Assembly: GCF_000224085.1 (NCBI RefSeq)
Contig: NC_015945.1
Location: forward strand, 1,437,501-1,501,500
Length of the DNA stretch: 64,000 nucleotides
Direction: 5' to 3'
DNA from: Allomuricauda ruestringensis DSM 13258
GTDB taxonomy: Bacteria; Bacteroidota; Bacteroidia; Flavobacteriales; Flavobacteriaceae
Below the pieces are notes generated by a model. That model did not search any database. It was not told where the DNA came from and saw only the letters and a program-made list of their open reading frames with translations. Shown piece by piece: positions 45,273-55,194 of the stretch. The position numbers and the translations under genes are program-made. Numbering within the stretch: position 1 is the first letter of the stretch; each line of letters opens with the position of its first letter.

Positions 45273-46322
45273 ATGGCAGACCAACCAGTAAATCAGAATA
45301 ATTCAGATGAAATAGATTTGGGACAATTGTTCCAGATGATCGGGAGGGGTTTTCAGAAGTTCTTCAATTTTATCGGCAGCATTTTTAAGGGAATTTTCCA
45401 CTTGGCAATGCTGTTCCTCATTTTTGTGCAGAAGAACATCATTGTCATTGGGGCAGCCGTTATCATTGGCGGAGTGGGAGGATTTATTTTGGACAAAACC
45501 CTACCGGAAAAGTATATTTCCAGAATGGTTGTGGAACCCAATTTCAACAGCGTTCAGCAGCTGTACAATAATGTAGCCTTTTATAATGATTTAGCAGATG
45601 CAAAAGACTCTGTAGCCTTGGCCACAGCATTGAACATTACCGAGCACGAAGCGGCCAGTGTTAAGGAAATCTTCACCGACTCGTATTCCGATGAGAACCA
45701 GAAAATAAAACTCTTTGATGAGTTTATCAGGGAGTTGGACACCACCACGGTTAAAGCAATAGATTACGAGAATTATTTGGAGAACTTCAATTCATTGGAT
45801 GCTCGGTTCCATCAAATCTCTGTAATAAGTACGGACAATAAGGTGGCCAAAAAGGCGCAACCGGCCATTATCAATTCGATTGCGGTCAATCAATATTTTA
45901 AGCTTCAGAAAAGAATCAACGATGAGAACTTGGACCTCCAAGAAGAAATCTACAAAAACCAGCTTGCCGAGATTGACTCTCTGCAGAGCCTGTACAAGAC
46001 AGTAATGGTCAAGGAGGCGGACAAACCCATGCAAGGGACCAACATTAATCTTGCGGAAAGTTCAGAATCACAAGGCAGGGAGTTGGAGTTGGTGCAAGAA
46101 AAAGATGTTCTCAAAGAGAAATTGGTTGCCTTGAACAAAGAACGGGCCAATAAATCGACGATTGTGAATGTAATAAGCGATTTTCCTACAAGAGGTGTGG
46201 AACTAAAGGGGTTTTGGAATAGCTATAAATTTTTACTTCCAATATTGTTGTTGGCCTTGGCGCTTGGTGTTTTGGCCTTGCTTGAGTTGAACAGATACCT
46301 CAAAACATATAACCAAAAATAG
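45273..46322 (+). CDS. Wzz-type chain-length determinant-like membrane protein
   Basis: 349 aa. Two transmembrane helices, at about residues 46-75 (FVQKNIIVIGAAVIIGGVGG) and near the C-terminus (about 318-338, LPILLLALALGVLALLEL), flank a long periplasmic helical domain. This is the topology of polysaccharide copolymerases that set chain length. The sequence is poorly conserved, so the call rests on topology and on the adjoining polysaccharide locus. It starts 3 bp after the preceding gene, so it may be transcribed with it. Confidence 0.7.
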   Translation: MADQPVNQNNSDEIDLGQLFQMIGRGFQKFFNFIGSIFKGIFHLAMLFLIFVQKNIIVIGAAVIIGGVGGFILDKTLPEKYISRMVVEPNFNSVQQLYNNVAFYNDLADAKDSVALATALNITEHEAASVKEIFTDSYSDENQKIKLFDEFIRELDTTTVKAIDYENYLENFNSLDARFHQISVISTDNKVAKKAQPAIINSIAVNQYFKLQKRINDENLDLQEEIYKNQLAEIDSLQSLYKTVMVKEADKPMQGTNINLAESSESQGRELELVQEKDVLKEKLVALNKERANKSTIVNVISDFPTRGVELKGFWNSYKFLLPILLLALALGVLALLELNRYLKTYNQK

Positions 46323-46389
46323 ATTGTCCCTAAAAAGGTTATCTCCAAAACAGTTTTTTGGTTCCAGCTGGTGAAAGAAAACGAATGTA

Positions 46390-47166
46390 ATGGTTAGAAT
46401 CTTGGTAACCGGGTCTAGAGGCCAACTTGGGCTTACGCTCCAGGAACAGTCACATGATTTTCCAGAGGTTTTTTTTGATTTCAAAGCATCCGCAGCACTT
46501 GATATTACCCAACCCGCTCAGTTAGTAGATGCTTTTCAGAAAAGGCAATATGACTTCTGTATCAATTGTGCCGCCTATACCCATGTAGAGGATGCAGAGA
46601 AGCACCCCGAAAAGGCTTTCTCGGTGAATGCGGAAGGTGTAAAAAATTTAGCCGAGGTATGTAGAGACCATACAACTACTCTAATCCATATTTCCACGGA
46701 TTATGTTTTTGATGGAGAAAAAGAGGATCCATACACTGTTAATGACAAAACCAACCCAATCAACGAATATGGTAGGTCCAAACTAAGGGGAGAGCGGTTT
46801 ATTCAAGAGATTTTACCCAACCACTATATAATTCGGTCATCTTGGCTGTACAGCAAAAAATTCGGTCATAATTTTTATCGTACAATTTTGAAAAAGGCTC
46901 TGGCAGGAGAAGATTTGTACATAACAAATGCCCAAAAAGGATGTCCGACTGACACGGAGACATTGGCAGAATTTATTTTAAATGAAATCGTGTTGAAAAA
47001 AAAGCCCTTCGGCATATATCATTTTACCGACGGCAAACCGATGACGTGGTATGAATTTGCCAAGCAAATACTGGAAGAGAATGGGCTTACAGGCAAGGTC
47101 AACCTTGTTTTGGACACGAATTATCGTACTTTCGCAAAGAGGCCAAAGAACAGTGTTCTTTCATGA
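46390..47166 (+). CDS. rfbD: dTDP-4-dehydrorhamnose reductase
   Basis: 258 aa, shorter than the ~285 of enteric homologues but with a complete C-terminus (NYRTFAKRPKNSVLS). It makes the last step to dTDP-L-rhamnose. NADPH-binding GSRGQLG is near residue 8 and the catalytic Tyr-Lys pair is in NEYGRSKLRGE. ISTDYVFDGEKEDPY is typical of the SDR extended family RmlD. It leads the dTDP-rhamnose block. Confidence 0.93.
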   Translation: MVRILVTGSRGQLGLTLQEQSHDFPEVFFDFKASAALDITQPAQLVDAFQKRQYDFCINCAAYTHVEDAEKHPEKAFSVNAEGVKNLAEVCRDHTTTLIHISTDYVFDGEKEDPYTVNDKTNPINEYGRSKLRGERFIQEILPNHYIIRSSWLYSKKFGHNFYRTILKKALAGEDLYITNAQKGCPTDTETLAEFILNEIVLKKKPFGIYHFTDGKPMTWYEFAKQILEENGLTGKVNLVLDTNYRTFAKRPKNSVLS

Positions 47167-47225
47167 TTAATAGAAGGCTATATTCCTTTTAGAAACAGGA
47201 CGCATAGGATTATAAAGGAGTTTAC

Positions 47226-48287
47226 ATGGAAAAGGATATTCCAAAAAACATTTTAATTACAGGAGGAGCCGGGTTTATCGGTTCTCATGTAGTTCGGCGG
47301 TTCGTAACCAAGTACGGTCACTACAAAATCTTTAATCTGGACGCCTTGACCTATGCGGGAAATTTGGAAAATTTAAAGGATGTTGAAGAAGCTTTCAACT
47401 ACTCATTTGTAAAAGGGGACATCGCCCATTCCGATTTTATCAATGAGCTTTTTTCTAAACATAAATTTGATGGTGTGATTCATCTGGCCGCAGAATCCCA
47501 TGTCGACCGTTCCATTTCGGATCCCTTATCCTTTGTGCGAACCAATATTTTGGGCACGGTCAATTTATTAAATGCTTCGTTGGAGTTGGCCAAGAACAAC
47601 TCAAACTTCTTGTTTTATCACATAAGCACCGATGAGGTGTATGGCAGCTTGGGCAAAGAGGGGTTTTTTACCGAAAGCACAGCGTATGATCCAAACTCGC
47701 CTTATTCCGCCTCAAAGGCGAGCTCCGACCATTTTGTGCGAGCTTATGGAGCGACCTATAAATTACCATATGTTATTTCCAATTGCTCCAACAATTATGG
47801 TCCTAATCAATTCCCGGAGAAATTGATTCCTTTGTTCATTAACAATATCATACAAAACAAGCCGTTGCCTGTTTATGGTGATGGAAATTATACCCGTGAT
47901 TGGTTGTACGTAAAAGACCATGCTAGGGCAATTGATTTGGTATTTAACAAAGGAAAAAAGGGAGAGACCTACAATATTGGGGGATTTAACGAGTGGAAGA
48001 ACATTGATTTGACCAAATTGTTATGCCGATTGATGGATAAGAAACTCAAAAGACAAGAAGGCTCCTCAGAAAAACTGATAACCTTTGTAAAGGATCGCCC
48101 GGGACATGATTTAAGGTACGCCATTGATGCCACCAAAATAAACCAAGAATTGGGTTGGGAGCCATCCGTAACATTTGAGGAAGGTCTTGAAAAGACCATA
48201 GATTGGTATTTTGACAATCAGGAGTGGCTGGATCATGTTACCTCGGGAGACTATTTGGAATATTATAAAAAGCAATATCAAGCATAA
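47226..48287 (+). CDS. rfbB: dTDP-glucose 4,6-dehydratase
   Basis: 353 aa. Converts dTDP-glucose to dTDP-4-keto-6-deoxyglucose using bound NAD. GGAGFIGSHVVRRF is the nucleotide-binding loop (about 13-26); HLAAESHVDRSI is the substrate region; the active-site pair is in SPYSASKASSDHFVR. It is 59 bp after rfbD and 6 bp before rfbA. Confidence 0.97.
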   Translation: MEKDIPKNILITGGAGFIGSHVVRRFVTKYGHYKIFNLDALTYAGNLENLKDVEEAFNYSFVKGDIAHSDFINELFSKHKFDGVIHLAAESHVDRSISDPLSFVRTNILGTVNLLNASLELAKNNSNFLFYHISTDEVYGSLGKEGFFTESTAYDPNSPYSASKASSDHFVRAYGATYKLPYVISNCSNNYGPNQFPEKLIPLFINNIIQNKPLPVYGDGNYTRDWLYVKDHARAIDLVFNKGKKGETYNIGGFNEWKNIDLTKLLCRLMDKKLKRQEGSSEKLITFVKDRPGHDLRYAIDATKINQELGWEPSVTFEEGLEKTIDWYFDNQEWLDHVTSGDYLEYYKKQYQA

Positions 48288-48293
48288 AATACA

Positions 48294-49163
48294 ATGAAGG
48301 GAATCATCTTGGCAGGAGGAACCGGCAGTAGGCTGCACCCACTTACCCTTTCAGTGAGCAAGCAGTTGATGCCCATTTACGACAAGCCAATGATTTACTA
48401 CCCATTGTCCACCTTAATGTATGCAGGAATCAAAGATATATTGATTATATCCACACCAAAGGACCTCCCGTTGTTCCAAGAACTGTTGGGTGACGGACAA
48501 AAGTATGGTTGTTCCTTTTCTTACGCAGTGCAAGAATCACCCAACGGATTGGCAGAAGCCTTCATTATAGGTGAAGATTTTATTGGGAAAGATAAGGTAG
48601 CTCTCATTTTGGGAGACAATATCTTTTACGGCGCAGGCTTGTCCAAACTGTTGCAAGCAAATAATGACCCTGATGGGGGAATTATTTATGCGTACCGGGT
48701 CAACGACCCACAGCGATATGGTGTGGTCGAGTTTGATGAAGAGGGAAAAGCCATTAGTATTGAAGAAAAGCCAAAGGAACCCAAGTCCAGTTATGTAGTG
48801 CCAGGGATTTACTTTTATGACAACGAAGTAATTTCCATAGCCAAAGGCATTGAACCAAGTAAGAGGGGCGAATTGGAGATTACCGATGTAAACAAAGCAT
48901 ACTTAAAAAGAGGCAAGCTCAATGTAAGTATTCTAGATAGAGGAACAGCCTGGTTGGATACCGGTACGTTCCAGGCCCTGATGCAAGCCTCAAAATTTGT
49001 AGAGGTGATTGAGGAGCGACAAGGCTTGATAACGGGGTCGATAGAAGCAGCTGCGTATGAAATGGGCTATATCGACCAAGAAGCATTAAAAGAGTTGGCA
49101 AAACCATTGATGAAGAGTGGTTACGGCAATAGATTGTTGGGCATATTGAGTAAAGAAGCATGA
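48294..49163 (+). CDS. rfbA: Glucose-1-phosphate thymidylyltransferase
   Basis: 289 aa. Forms dTDP-glucose from dTTP and glucose-1-phosphate, the first step to dTDP-rhamnose. The nucleotide-binding signature is [19 protein letters not shown] (residues 7-25); [10 protein letters not shown] and [16 protein letters not shown] are also typical. Its stop overlaps the rfbC start by 4 bp. Confidence 0.97.
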   Translation: MKGIILAGGTGSRLHPLTLSVSKQLMPIYDKPMIYYPLSTLMYAGIKDILIISTPKDLPLFQELLGDGQKYGCSFSYAVQESPNGLAEAFIIGEDFIGKDKVALILGDNIFYGAGLSKLLQANNDPDGGIIYAYRVNDPQRYGVVEFDEEGKAISIEEKPKEPKSSYVVPGIYFYDNEVISIAKGIEPSKRGELEITDVNKAYLKRGKLNVSILDRGTAWLDTGTFQALMQASKFVEVIEERQGLITGSIEAAAYEMGYIDQEALKELAKPLMKSGYGNRLLGILSKEA

Positions 49164-49708
49164 TTAAGGCAACGGAGACCAAGTTAAAAGGGTGCTTTAT
49201 AATTGAGCCCACAGTTTTTGAAGATGAGCGGGGCTATTTTTTTGAAAGTTACAACCACAAGGATTTTTGTGAAGCAATCGGACGAGAAGTAAACTTTGTG
49301 CAGGATAACCAATCCTTTTCCACAAAAGGAGTACTCCGGGGGTTGCATTTTCAGAGGGGGGAACACGCCCAAGCTAAGCTAATACAGGTTCTTGAAGGGG
49401 CAATCCAAGATGTTGTAGTTGACTTTCGTAAAGATTCTCCTACCTTTGCGCGGCATTTCTCCATGGAGCTGAGCGACAAGAACAAAAAACAGTTATTTGT
49501 GCCTAGAGGTTTCGCCCATGGGTTTTTAACGTTGAGCGATACGGCAAAAGTAATGTACAAGTGCGATAATTACTATAACCACAAAGCGGAGGGAGGACTT
49601 CGTTTTGATTGTCCTGAACTGAAAATAAAGTGGTTAATCGGCGCTGATGATTTGCTACTCTCTGAAAAAGATAGGAAATTGCCAAACTATTTGAGCGCAC
49701 TAACATAA
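49160..49708 (+). CDS. rfbC: dTDP-4-dehydrorhamnose 3,5-epimerase
   Basis: 182 aa cupin. Epimerises dTDP-4-keto-6-deoxyglucose before reduction by Rfb[21 protein letters not shown] contains the catalytic His; [14 protein letters not shown] and the Tyr of [11 protein letters not shown] complete the site. It ends the rhamnose block, overlapping rfbA. Confidence 0.96.
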   Translation: MIKATETKLKGCFIIEPTVFEDERGYFFESYNHKDFCEAIGREVNFVQDNQSFSTKGVLRGLHFQRGEHAQAKLIQVLEGAIQDVVVDFRKDSPTFARHFSMELSDKNKKQLFVPRGFAHGFLTLSDTAKVMYKCDNYYNHKAEGGLRFDCPELKIKWLIGADDLLLSEKDRKLPNYLSALT

Positions 49709-49719
49709 AAAACAACAAA

Positions 49720-50532
49720 TTGAATCCCATTGATTTAGACCAACAACTCTCCCTAGCAGTTAAAGCATCCATTGAAGCTGGAAAAGCCATTATGGAGATA
49801 TATGACTCAGCAGATTTTGAAACAGAATTTAAAAAGGACGACTCACCACTTACCCGAGCAGATTTAGAGTCTAACAGGGTAATAATGTCCTATTTAACCA
49901 GCACAAACATTCCTATTATTAGTGAGGAGAAAAAAAACCTTGATTATAGTGAAAGGAAAGACTGGGATTTTTGTTGGATGGTAGACCCTTTGGATGGCAC
50001 CAAAGAGTTTATAAAACGTAATGGGGAGTTTACGGTCAATATAGCACTGATTAAAAATGGAACTCCAATTCTAGGGGTTATCTATGTGCCCGTCACCAAG
50101 GAACTATACTATGCCAATGTTGAGGAAGGTAAATCATACAAGATATTTGGAGGTGATACGGAGGAATTACCTCAAAATCTTTTTGATAAAGAGAACCGAT
50201 TACTTCCAAAAGAAAAGAGCCGCGCTTCGAAAACCAAAGTGGTCGGAAGTCGCTCACACATGAACGAACATACAGAGCAGTTTATTGAACAACTAAAAAA
50301 TGATGGAAAGTCTGTTGAGATAGTATCAAAAGGAAGTTCTTTAAAATTTTGTATTGTAGCAGAAGGAGAAGCAGATATTTATCCCAGAGTAGCCCCTACC
50401 ATGGAATGGGATACAGCGGCCGGACATGCCATTTGTGCCGCCATAGGATTAAAGGTAACAAATTGGGAAACTGGAGAAGACTTGATTTACAACAAGGAAA
50501 ATCTTTTGAACCCATTTTTTTTGGTTAAATAA
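49720..50532 (+). CDS. cysQ: 3'(2'),5'-bisphosphate nucleotidase
   Basis: 270 aa; the first codon is TTG and no ATG suits. Inositol-monophosphatase fold: WMVDPLDGTKEFIKRNGEFT (about 86-105) holds the metal-binding DPLDGT, and WDTAAGHAICAA is the second metal motif. CysQ removes the 3' phosphate of PAP, the by-product of PAPS-dependent transfer, and prevents its build-up. Position directly before the PAPS genes and near a sulfotransferase fits this role. DUF2061 starts at the next base. Confidence 0.92.
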   Translation: MNPIDLDQQLSLAVKASIEAGKAIMEIYDSADFETEFKKDDSPLTRADLESNRVIMSYLTSTNIPIISEEKKNLDYSERKDWDFCWMVDPLDGTKEFIKRNGEFTVNIALIKNGTPILGVIYVPVTKELYYANVEEGKSYKIFGGDTEELPQNLFDKENRLLPKEKSRASKTKVVGSRSHMNEHTEQFIEQLKNDGKSVEIVSKGSSLKFCIVAEGEADIYPRVAPTMEWDTAAGHAICAAIGLKVTNWETGEDLIYNKENLLNPFFLVK

Positions 50533-50967
50533 ATGACGCAAAAGGTTTCTTATAAAAGGCATTTGGCCAAGACCATAACATGGAGAGTAGTGGGGACGCT
50601 GGATACTATTTTACTCTCTTGGGCCATCACAGGGAATCCTTTTACAGGCTTAAAAATAGGTTTGGCAGAAGTTGTCACCAAAATGGCCCTATACTATTTT
50701 CATGAAAGAATATGGGTAAAAGCTGGAATTGATGATAGTAGAAAAAGACATATAATTAAAACGATAACATGGAGGGCCTTGGGCACCTTGGATACTATTA
50801 TACTATCATGGATTATATCCGGAGACCCTTTCACGGGACTTAAAATCGGATTTGCCGAGGTCATCACAAAAATGATATTGTATTATTTTCATGAAAGATC
50901 GTGGTACAAGATCAACTATGGTCTAGATAAAAGGAAACGAGCAAAAAAATGGGGGAGAACATCATAA
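50533..50967 (+). CDS. Tandem DUF2061 membrane protein
   Basis: 144 aa made of two copies of the ~60-residue DUF2061 unit. The first has KRHLAKTITWRVVGTLDTIL and NPFTGLKIGLAEVVTKMALY; the second KRHIIKTITWRALGTLDTII and DPFTGLKIGFAEVITKMILY. Each unit has two membrane-associated segments and ends in YYFHER(I/S)W. The family is often found with sulfate-activation genes, as here between cysQ and cysC, but has no assigned biochemistry. It overlaps cysC by 19 bp. Confidence 0.88.
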   Translation: MTQKVSYKRHLAKTITWRVVGTLDTILLSWAITGNPFTGLKIGLAEVVTKMALYYFHERIWVKAGIDDSRKRHIIKTITWRALGTLDTIILSWIISGDPFTGLKIGFAEVITKMILYYFHERSWYKINYGLDKRKRAKKWGRTS

Positions 50968-51539
50968 AGCATAATTATAAAATTGGAATGGATGAAAGAA
51001 GAAAGGCCAATGGCCATAATTCATTCCTAGTTTTCTTCACCGGTCTTTCCGGTTCGGGAAAATCCACAGTCGCTTGTGCTTTGGAGCAAAAGTTGTTTGA
51101 AGCAAACATAAAAACCTATGTCTTGGATGGCGATAATGTTCGAAGAGGAATAAATAGGGATTTAAAGTTCTCCGAGGAGGACCGATCAGAAAACAACCGC
51201 AGAATAGGGGAAATAGCCCATTTGTTCGTGGATGCAGGTATGGTGGTTTTGGCAGCTTTTGTGGCCCCTTTTGAAAAGGACCGAAATTTCATCAAAAAAA
51301 CGGTAGGAGAAGAGAATTATATAGAGGTTTTTGTGGACACCAGCTTGGAAGAATGTGAAAAAAGAGATGTGAAAGGTCTTTATAAAAAGGCAAGAAAAGG
51401 AGAAATAAAGGATATGACGGGCATTTCCAGCCCCTATGAAGTACCTTTGCGCCCAAATATTGTTTTAACGGAAAAAGAGTCCGTAGAAGAAGCGGTAAAC
51501 AGAATATATGAATTGATTCGACCCAAATTACAATTGTAA
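50949..51539 (+). CDS. cysC: Adenylylsulfate kinase
   Basis: 196 aa. Phosphorylates APS to PAPS. The P-loop GLSGSGKST is at about residues 33-41; VLDGDNVRRGINRDLKFSEE and FVDTSLEECEKRDVKGLYKK are typical. A start at MDERRKANGH (50988) is an alternative to the ATG at 50949. Its stop overlaps the cysD start by 1 bp. Confidence 0.95.
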   Translation: MGENIIKHNYKIGMDERRKANGHNSFLVFFTGLSGSGKSTVACALEQKLFEANIKTYVLDGDNVRRGINRDLKFSEEDRSENNRRIGEIAHLFVDAGMVVLAAFVAPFEKDRNFIKKTVGEENYIEVFVDTSLEECEKRDVKGLYKKARKGEIKDMTGISSPYEVPLRPNIVLTEKESVEEAVNRIYELIRPKLQL

Positions 51540-52444
51540 TGAGTAAATACTATTTAAACTATTTAGATGAGCTAGAGTCCGAAGCTATTTTTATAATGAG
51601 AGAAGTTTGGGCCCAGTTTCAAAATCCGGTAATCTTGTTTTCCGGAGGTAAGGATTCCATAGTGGTGACCCATTTGGCAAGAAAGGCGTTTTACCCGAGC
51701 AAAATTCCTTTTGCCTTAATGCACGTGGACACAGGTCACAACTTTCCAGAAACGATTAAATTTAGGGACGACCTTATTGATGGTTTGGGTGTAAGACTCA
51801 TTGTGGGTTCGGTACAAGAGTCGATTGATCAAGGAAGGGTAGCCGAGGAAAAAGGAAAGAACGCCACAAGGAACGCCCTCCAAATAACCACATTGTTGGA
51901 CGCCATTGAAACCAATAAAGTAGATTGTGCCATTGGGGGAGGAAGAAGGGACGAAGAGAAGGCCCGCGCTAAGGAGCGTTTCTTCTCGCACAGAGACGAT
52001 TTTGGTCAGTGGGACCCCAAGAACCAGCGTCCAGAACTGTGGAACTTGTTCAATGGAAAACAATTTGAAGGAGAGCATTTTCGGGTTTTCCCCATTAGCA
52101 ATTGGACCGAGATGGATGTTTGGAACTACATCAAAAGAGAAAACATAAAGATACCATCGCTTTACTTTGCCCATGAGCGGGAAGTAGTTTGGAGGAGCAA
52201 CTCTTGGATTCCAAACTCGGAATTTTTAAAGCTGGATGAGGGCGAAGAGGTAGTGACCAAAAAAATACGTTTCAGGACCCTGGGCGATATCACCATCACC
52301 GGTGGAATAGAATCAAATGCGGATACTGTTGAGAAAATAGCGCAGGAAGTAGCTGCCATGAGACAAACCGAAAGAGGAAACCGAAGCGACGATAAGCGTT
52401 CGGAAACAGCAATGGAGGACAGAAAAAAACAAGGATATTTTTAG
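51539..52444 (+). CDS. cysD: Sulfate adenylyltransferase subunit 2
   Basis: 301 aa. With CysN it forms ATP sulfurylase, making APS from sulfate and ATP. The PP-loop FSGGKDSIVVTHLARKAF is near residue 35; HVDTGHNFPETIKFRDDLI and IGGGRRDEEKARAKERFFS are family blocks. It lies between cysC and cysN without a gap of note. Confidence 0.97.
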   Translation: MSKYYLNYLDELESEAIFIMREVWAQFQNPVILFSGGKDSIVVTHLARKAFYPSKIPFALMHVDTGHNFPETIKFRDDLIDGLGVRLIVGSVQESIDQGRVAEEKGKNATRNALQITTLLDAIETNKVDCAIGGGRRDEEKARAKERFFSHRDDFGQWDPKNQRPELWNLFNGKQFEGEHFRVFPISNWTEMDVWNYIKRENIKIPSLYFAHEREVVWRSNSWIPNSEFLKLDEGEEVVTKKIRFRTLGDITITGGIESNADTVEKIAQEVAAMRQTERGNRSDDKRSETAMEDRKKQGYF

Positions 52445-52451
52445 AAAAGAT

Positions 52452-53705
52452 ATGTTGGACAACAATCAATTATTAAGATTTACCACAGCGGGAAGCGTAG
52501 ATGATGGAAAAAGTACGCTCATTGGAAGACTGCTGTTTGATTCCAAGTCAATTTTTGAGGATCAACTCGAGGCCATTGAAAGCACAAGTAAAAAGAAAGG
52601 ACACGACGGTGTTGATTTGGCCCTTTTCACAGATGGACTTCGTGACGAAAGAGAACAAGGTATTACCATCGATGTAGCCTACCGCTACTTTACAACACCA
52701 AAAAGAAAGTTCATTATTGCCGATACTCCGGGACACATTCAATATACTAGAAACATGGTCACGGGTGCATCAACGGCAAATGCAGCCATTATTTTGGTAG
52801 ATGCAAGGCACGGTGTTATCGAACAGACAAAAAGGCATGCATTTATTGCTTCCTTGTTGCAAATACCTCACGTAATTGTTTGTATCAACAAAATGGATTT
52901 GGTGGATTACTCCGAAGAGGCGTATAACACCGTTATTGCCCAGTTCGAGGAGTTTTCATCCAAACTGCTTGTAAAAGATGTTCGGTTTATACCGATCAGT
53001 GCATTGTTGGGAGACAATGTGGTGAACCGATCCAAAAATATGGATTGGTACCAGGGAGCACCCTTATTGCACACTTTAGAAACCATGCATATAAGTAGCG
53101 ACATCAATAAGGTTGATGCCAGATTCCCTGTGCAGACAGTTTTAAGACCCCAAAGCGAAGAATTTAGGGATTATCGCGGCTATGCTGGACGAATGGCAAG
53201 TGGCGTGTTGAGAAAAGGGGATGAAATTACGGTAATGCCCTCGGGCTTTACATCAAAAATTAAATCCATAGACACCTTTTCTGGTGAGGTGGATGAAGCT
53301 TTTGCTCCGATGTCTGTATCCATTACCCTTGAGGATGATATTGATATCAGCAGAGGGGATATGATTGTTCGTTCCAACAACAAGCCAGAAGCTCAACAAG
53401 ATTTGGAGGTAATGCTTTGCTGGTTGAACAATAATCCCGCTAAACCTAGGGCTAAATATACCATCAAACATACCTCTAATGAGCAGAAAGCGATGATTAA
53501 AGAGGTATTGTATAAAATAGACATTAACACATTGAGCCGTAGTTCTGATGATACAGATATGTCTATGAACGATATTTGTAAAGTAAAAATAAGGACCACG
53601 AAACCATTGATGGTGGATTCTTATCGAGAAAATAGGACTACCGGCAGCATTATTTTAATTGATGATGCGACCAATGAGACTGTGGCAGCTGGGATGGTTG
53701 TTTAA
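52452..53705 (+). CDS. cysN: Sulfate adenylyltransferase subunit 1 (GTPase)
   Basis: 417 aa. GTPase subunit of ATP sulfurylase. G1 is GSVDDGKSTLIGRLLFDS (about 14-31), G3 DTPGHIQYT, G4 INKMD. The length is that of a stand-alone CysN without a fused CysC domain, consistent with the separate cysC upstream. The MBOAT gene begins 13 bp later, linking sulfate activation to the polymer genes. Confidence 0.97.
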   Translation: MLDNNQLLRFTTAGSVDDGKSTLIGRLLFDSKSIFEDQLEAIESTSKKKGHDGVDLALFTDGLRDEREQGITIDVAYRYFTTPKRKFIIADTPGHIQYTRNMVTGASTANAAIILVDARHGVIEQTKRHAFIASLLQIPHVIVCINKMDLVDYSEEAYNTVIAQFEEFSSKLLVKDVRFIPISALLGDNVVNRSKNMDWYQGAPLLHTLETMHISSDINKVDARFPVQTVLRPQSEEFRDYRGYAGRMASGVLRKGDEITVMPSGFTSKIKSIDTFSGEVDEAFAPMSVSITLEDDIDISRGDMIVRSNNKPEAQQDLEVMLCWLNNNPAKPRAKYTIKHTSNEQKAMIKEVLYKIDINTLSRSSDDTDMSMNDICKVKIRTTKPLMVDSYRENRTTGSIILIDDATNETVAAGMVV

Positions 53706-53718
53706 CCTATACTTCTTT

Positions 53719-55190
53719 ATGTTATTCAATTCTATTGACTTTGCTATTTTTTTCCCAATAGCTTTTGTTCTTTATTGGGTATTGGCGACAAAAAAAAATT
53801 CACGGAACGTTTTTTTGATTATTGCAAGCTACGTGTTCTATGGATGGTGGGATTGGCGCTTTTTATTTTTGATAGCTTTTAGTTCTCTGGTCGATTTTTT
53901 AGTTGGAAAGGCCATTTACAAGACCGAATCCCAAAAAAGAAAAAGCATTTGCTTTGGATTAGCCTATTGGTCAACCTTGGTTTTTTGGCCTATTTCAAAT
54001 ATTTTAATTTTTTCATTGAAAGCTTTGTTGATGCTTTTCGGCTTTTCGGAAATGAATTGACTTCTCCAGCATTGAATATTATCCTTCCTGTTGGAATTAG
54101 TTTCTACACTTTTCAAACACTGAGTTATACGATTGACATTTATAGAAAGCAAATTGAGCCGACCAATGATTGGCCTGCCTTTTTTGCATTCGTTTCATTC
54201 TACCCTCAATTGGTTGCCGGGCCTATTGAAAGAGCATATCACTTACTGCCACAATTTTCAAAAACCTATAAGTTTGATTACAATCTAGTAAAGTCAGGTA
54301 TTTTATTAATGGCATTCGGGTTGTTCAAGAAGATGGTAATAGCTGACAGGGCCGCACTATATGTGAATGAAGTATATAACAATCCAGATTATTACGACGG
54401 CACGGCATATACATATGCTACCTTATTATTTGCGTTTCAGATATATTGCGATTTTTCCGGTTATTCAGATATAGCTATTGGTGCAGCTAGAACAATGGGG
54501 TTTGACCTGATGAAAAACTTTGATTCCCCTTATTTTTCAAAATCTTTGACGGAGTTTTGGCGTAGGTGGCATATTTCATTATCCACATGGTTTAGAGACT
54601 ATGTCTATATACCCTTGGGCGGAAGCAAAAAAGGGAAGTACCGTACATATGCCAACCTTTTCATTGTTTTCTTGGTTAGTGGACTTTGGCATGGTGCAGC
54701 AATGACATTTGTAATTTGGGGAGCCATACATGGCATTATACTGGTATTGGAAAAAGCTTTCTATAACCTAAAGCAACCTATTTATAATAAAGTTGGATTA
54801 GCATCATCAAATTATTCGAATAGTTTAGCTTTTGGTTTGGCCACTTTTGTGGTAGTTTGCTTCGCATGGGTTTTTTTTAGGGCCAATAGTCTATCGGACT
54901 CCCTTATGATCAGCACAGGGATGATCAACGACTTTGATTTGGCCAGTATTTTTAAAAATGAAACTTATCGCATCGGTTTAAGGGCTTATGAGTTTAAGGT
55001 GTTAATTTTTTCCATATTGAGTCTTTGTGTTTTCGAAGTATTGCATAAAAAGCACAATATAATTTCACTTTTAAACAAACAAGGGTCTTTGTTTCGGTGG
55101 GGCGTTTATTTGCTTATAGTTTTTTCAATAGTGATTTTTGGGGTATACGGGGACCGTAACATTTCAGAATTTATATATTTTCAATTCTAA
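53719..55190 (+). pseudogene. MBOAT O-acyltransferase split by a 1-nt frameshift
   Basis: An MBOAT (AlgI/DltB/PatA-like) membrane acyltransferase coded in two frames. The N-terminal part starts MLFNSIDFAIFFPIAFVLYW at 53719 and reads in frame to KTESQKRKS, then goes out of frame and ends at 54060. The rest, from LLWISLLVNLGFLAYFKYF, reads to 55190 in the -1 frame, with family blocks VSFYPQLVAGPIERAYHL, SLTEFWRRWHISLSTWFRDY and the catalytic His in SGLWHGAAMTFVIWG. One extra A in the A6 run at 53933-53938 would restore one frame. It would acylate the polymer or its sugar with the SGNH protein next door. It could be a pseudogene, a sequence error, or expressed by slippage. Confidence 0.82.
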
Positions 55191-55194
55191 ACAA

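Noticed and set aside
51721..51736. CACGTG-containing site in cysD
   Set aside because: The flanks do not match parS; chance occurrence of the hexamer.
53929..53946. Programmed -1 ribosomal frameshift in the MBOAT gene
   Set aside because: The phase of the A tract does not give a proper X-XXY-YYZ slippery heptamer (the codons are CAA AAA AGA), and no downstream stimulatory structure was noticed. Transcriptional slippage or a sequence error fits better.
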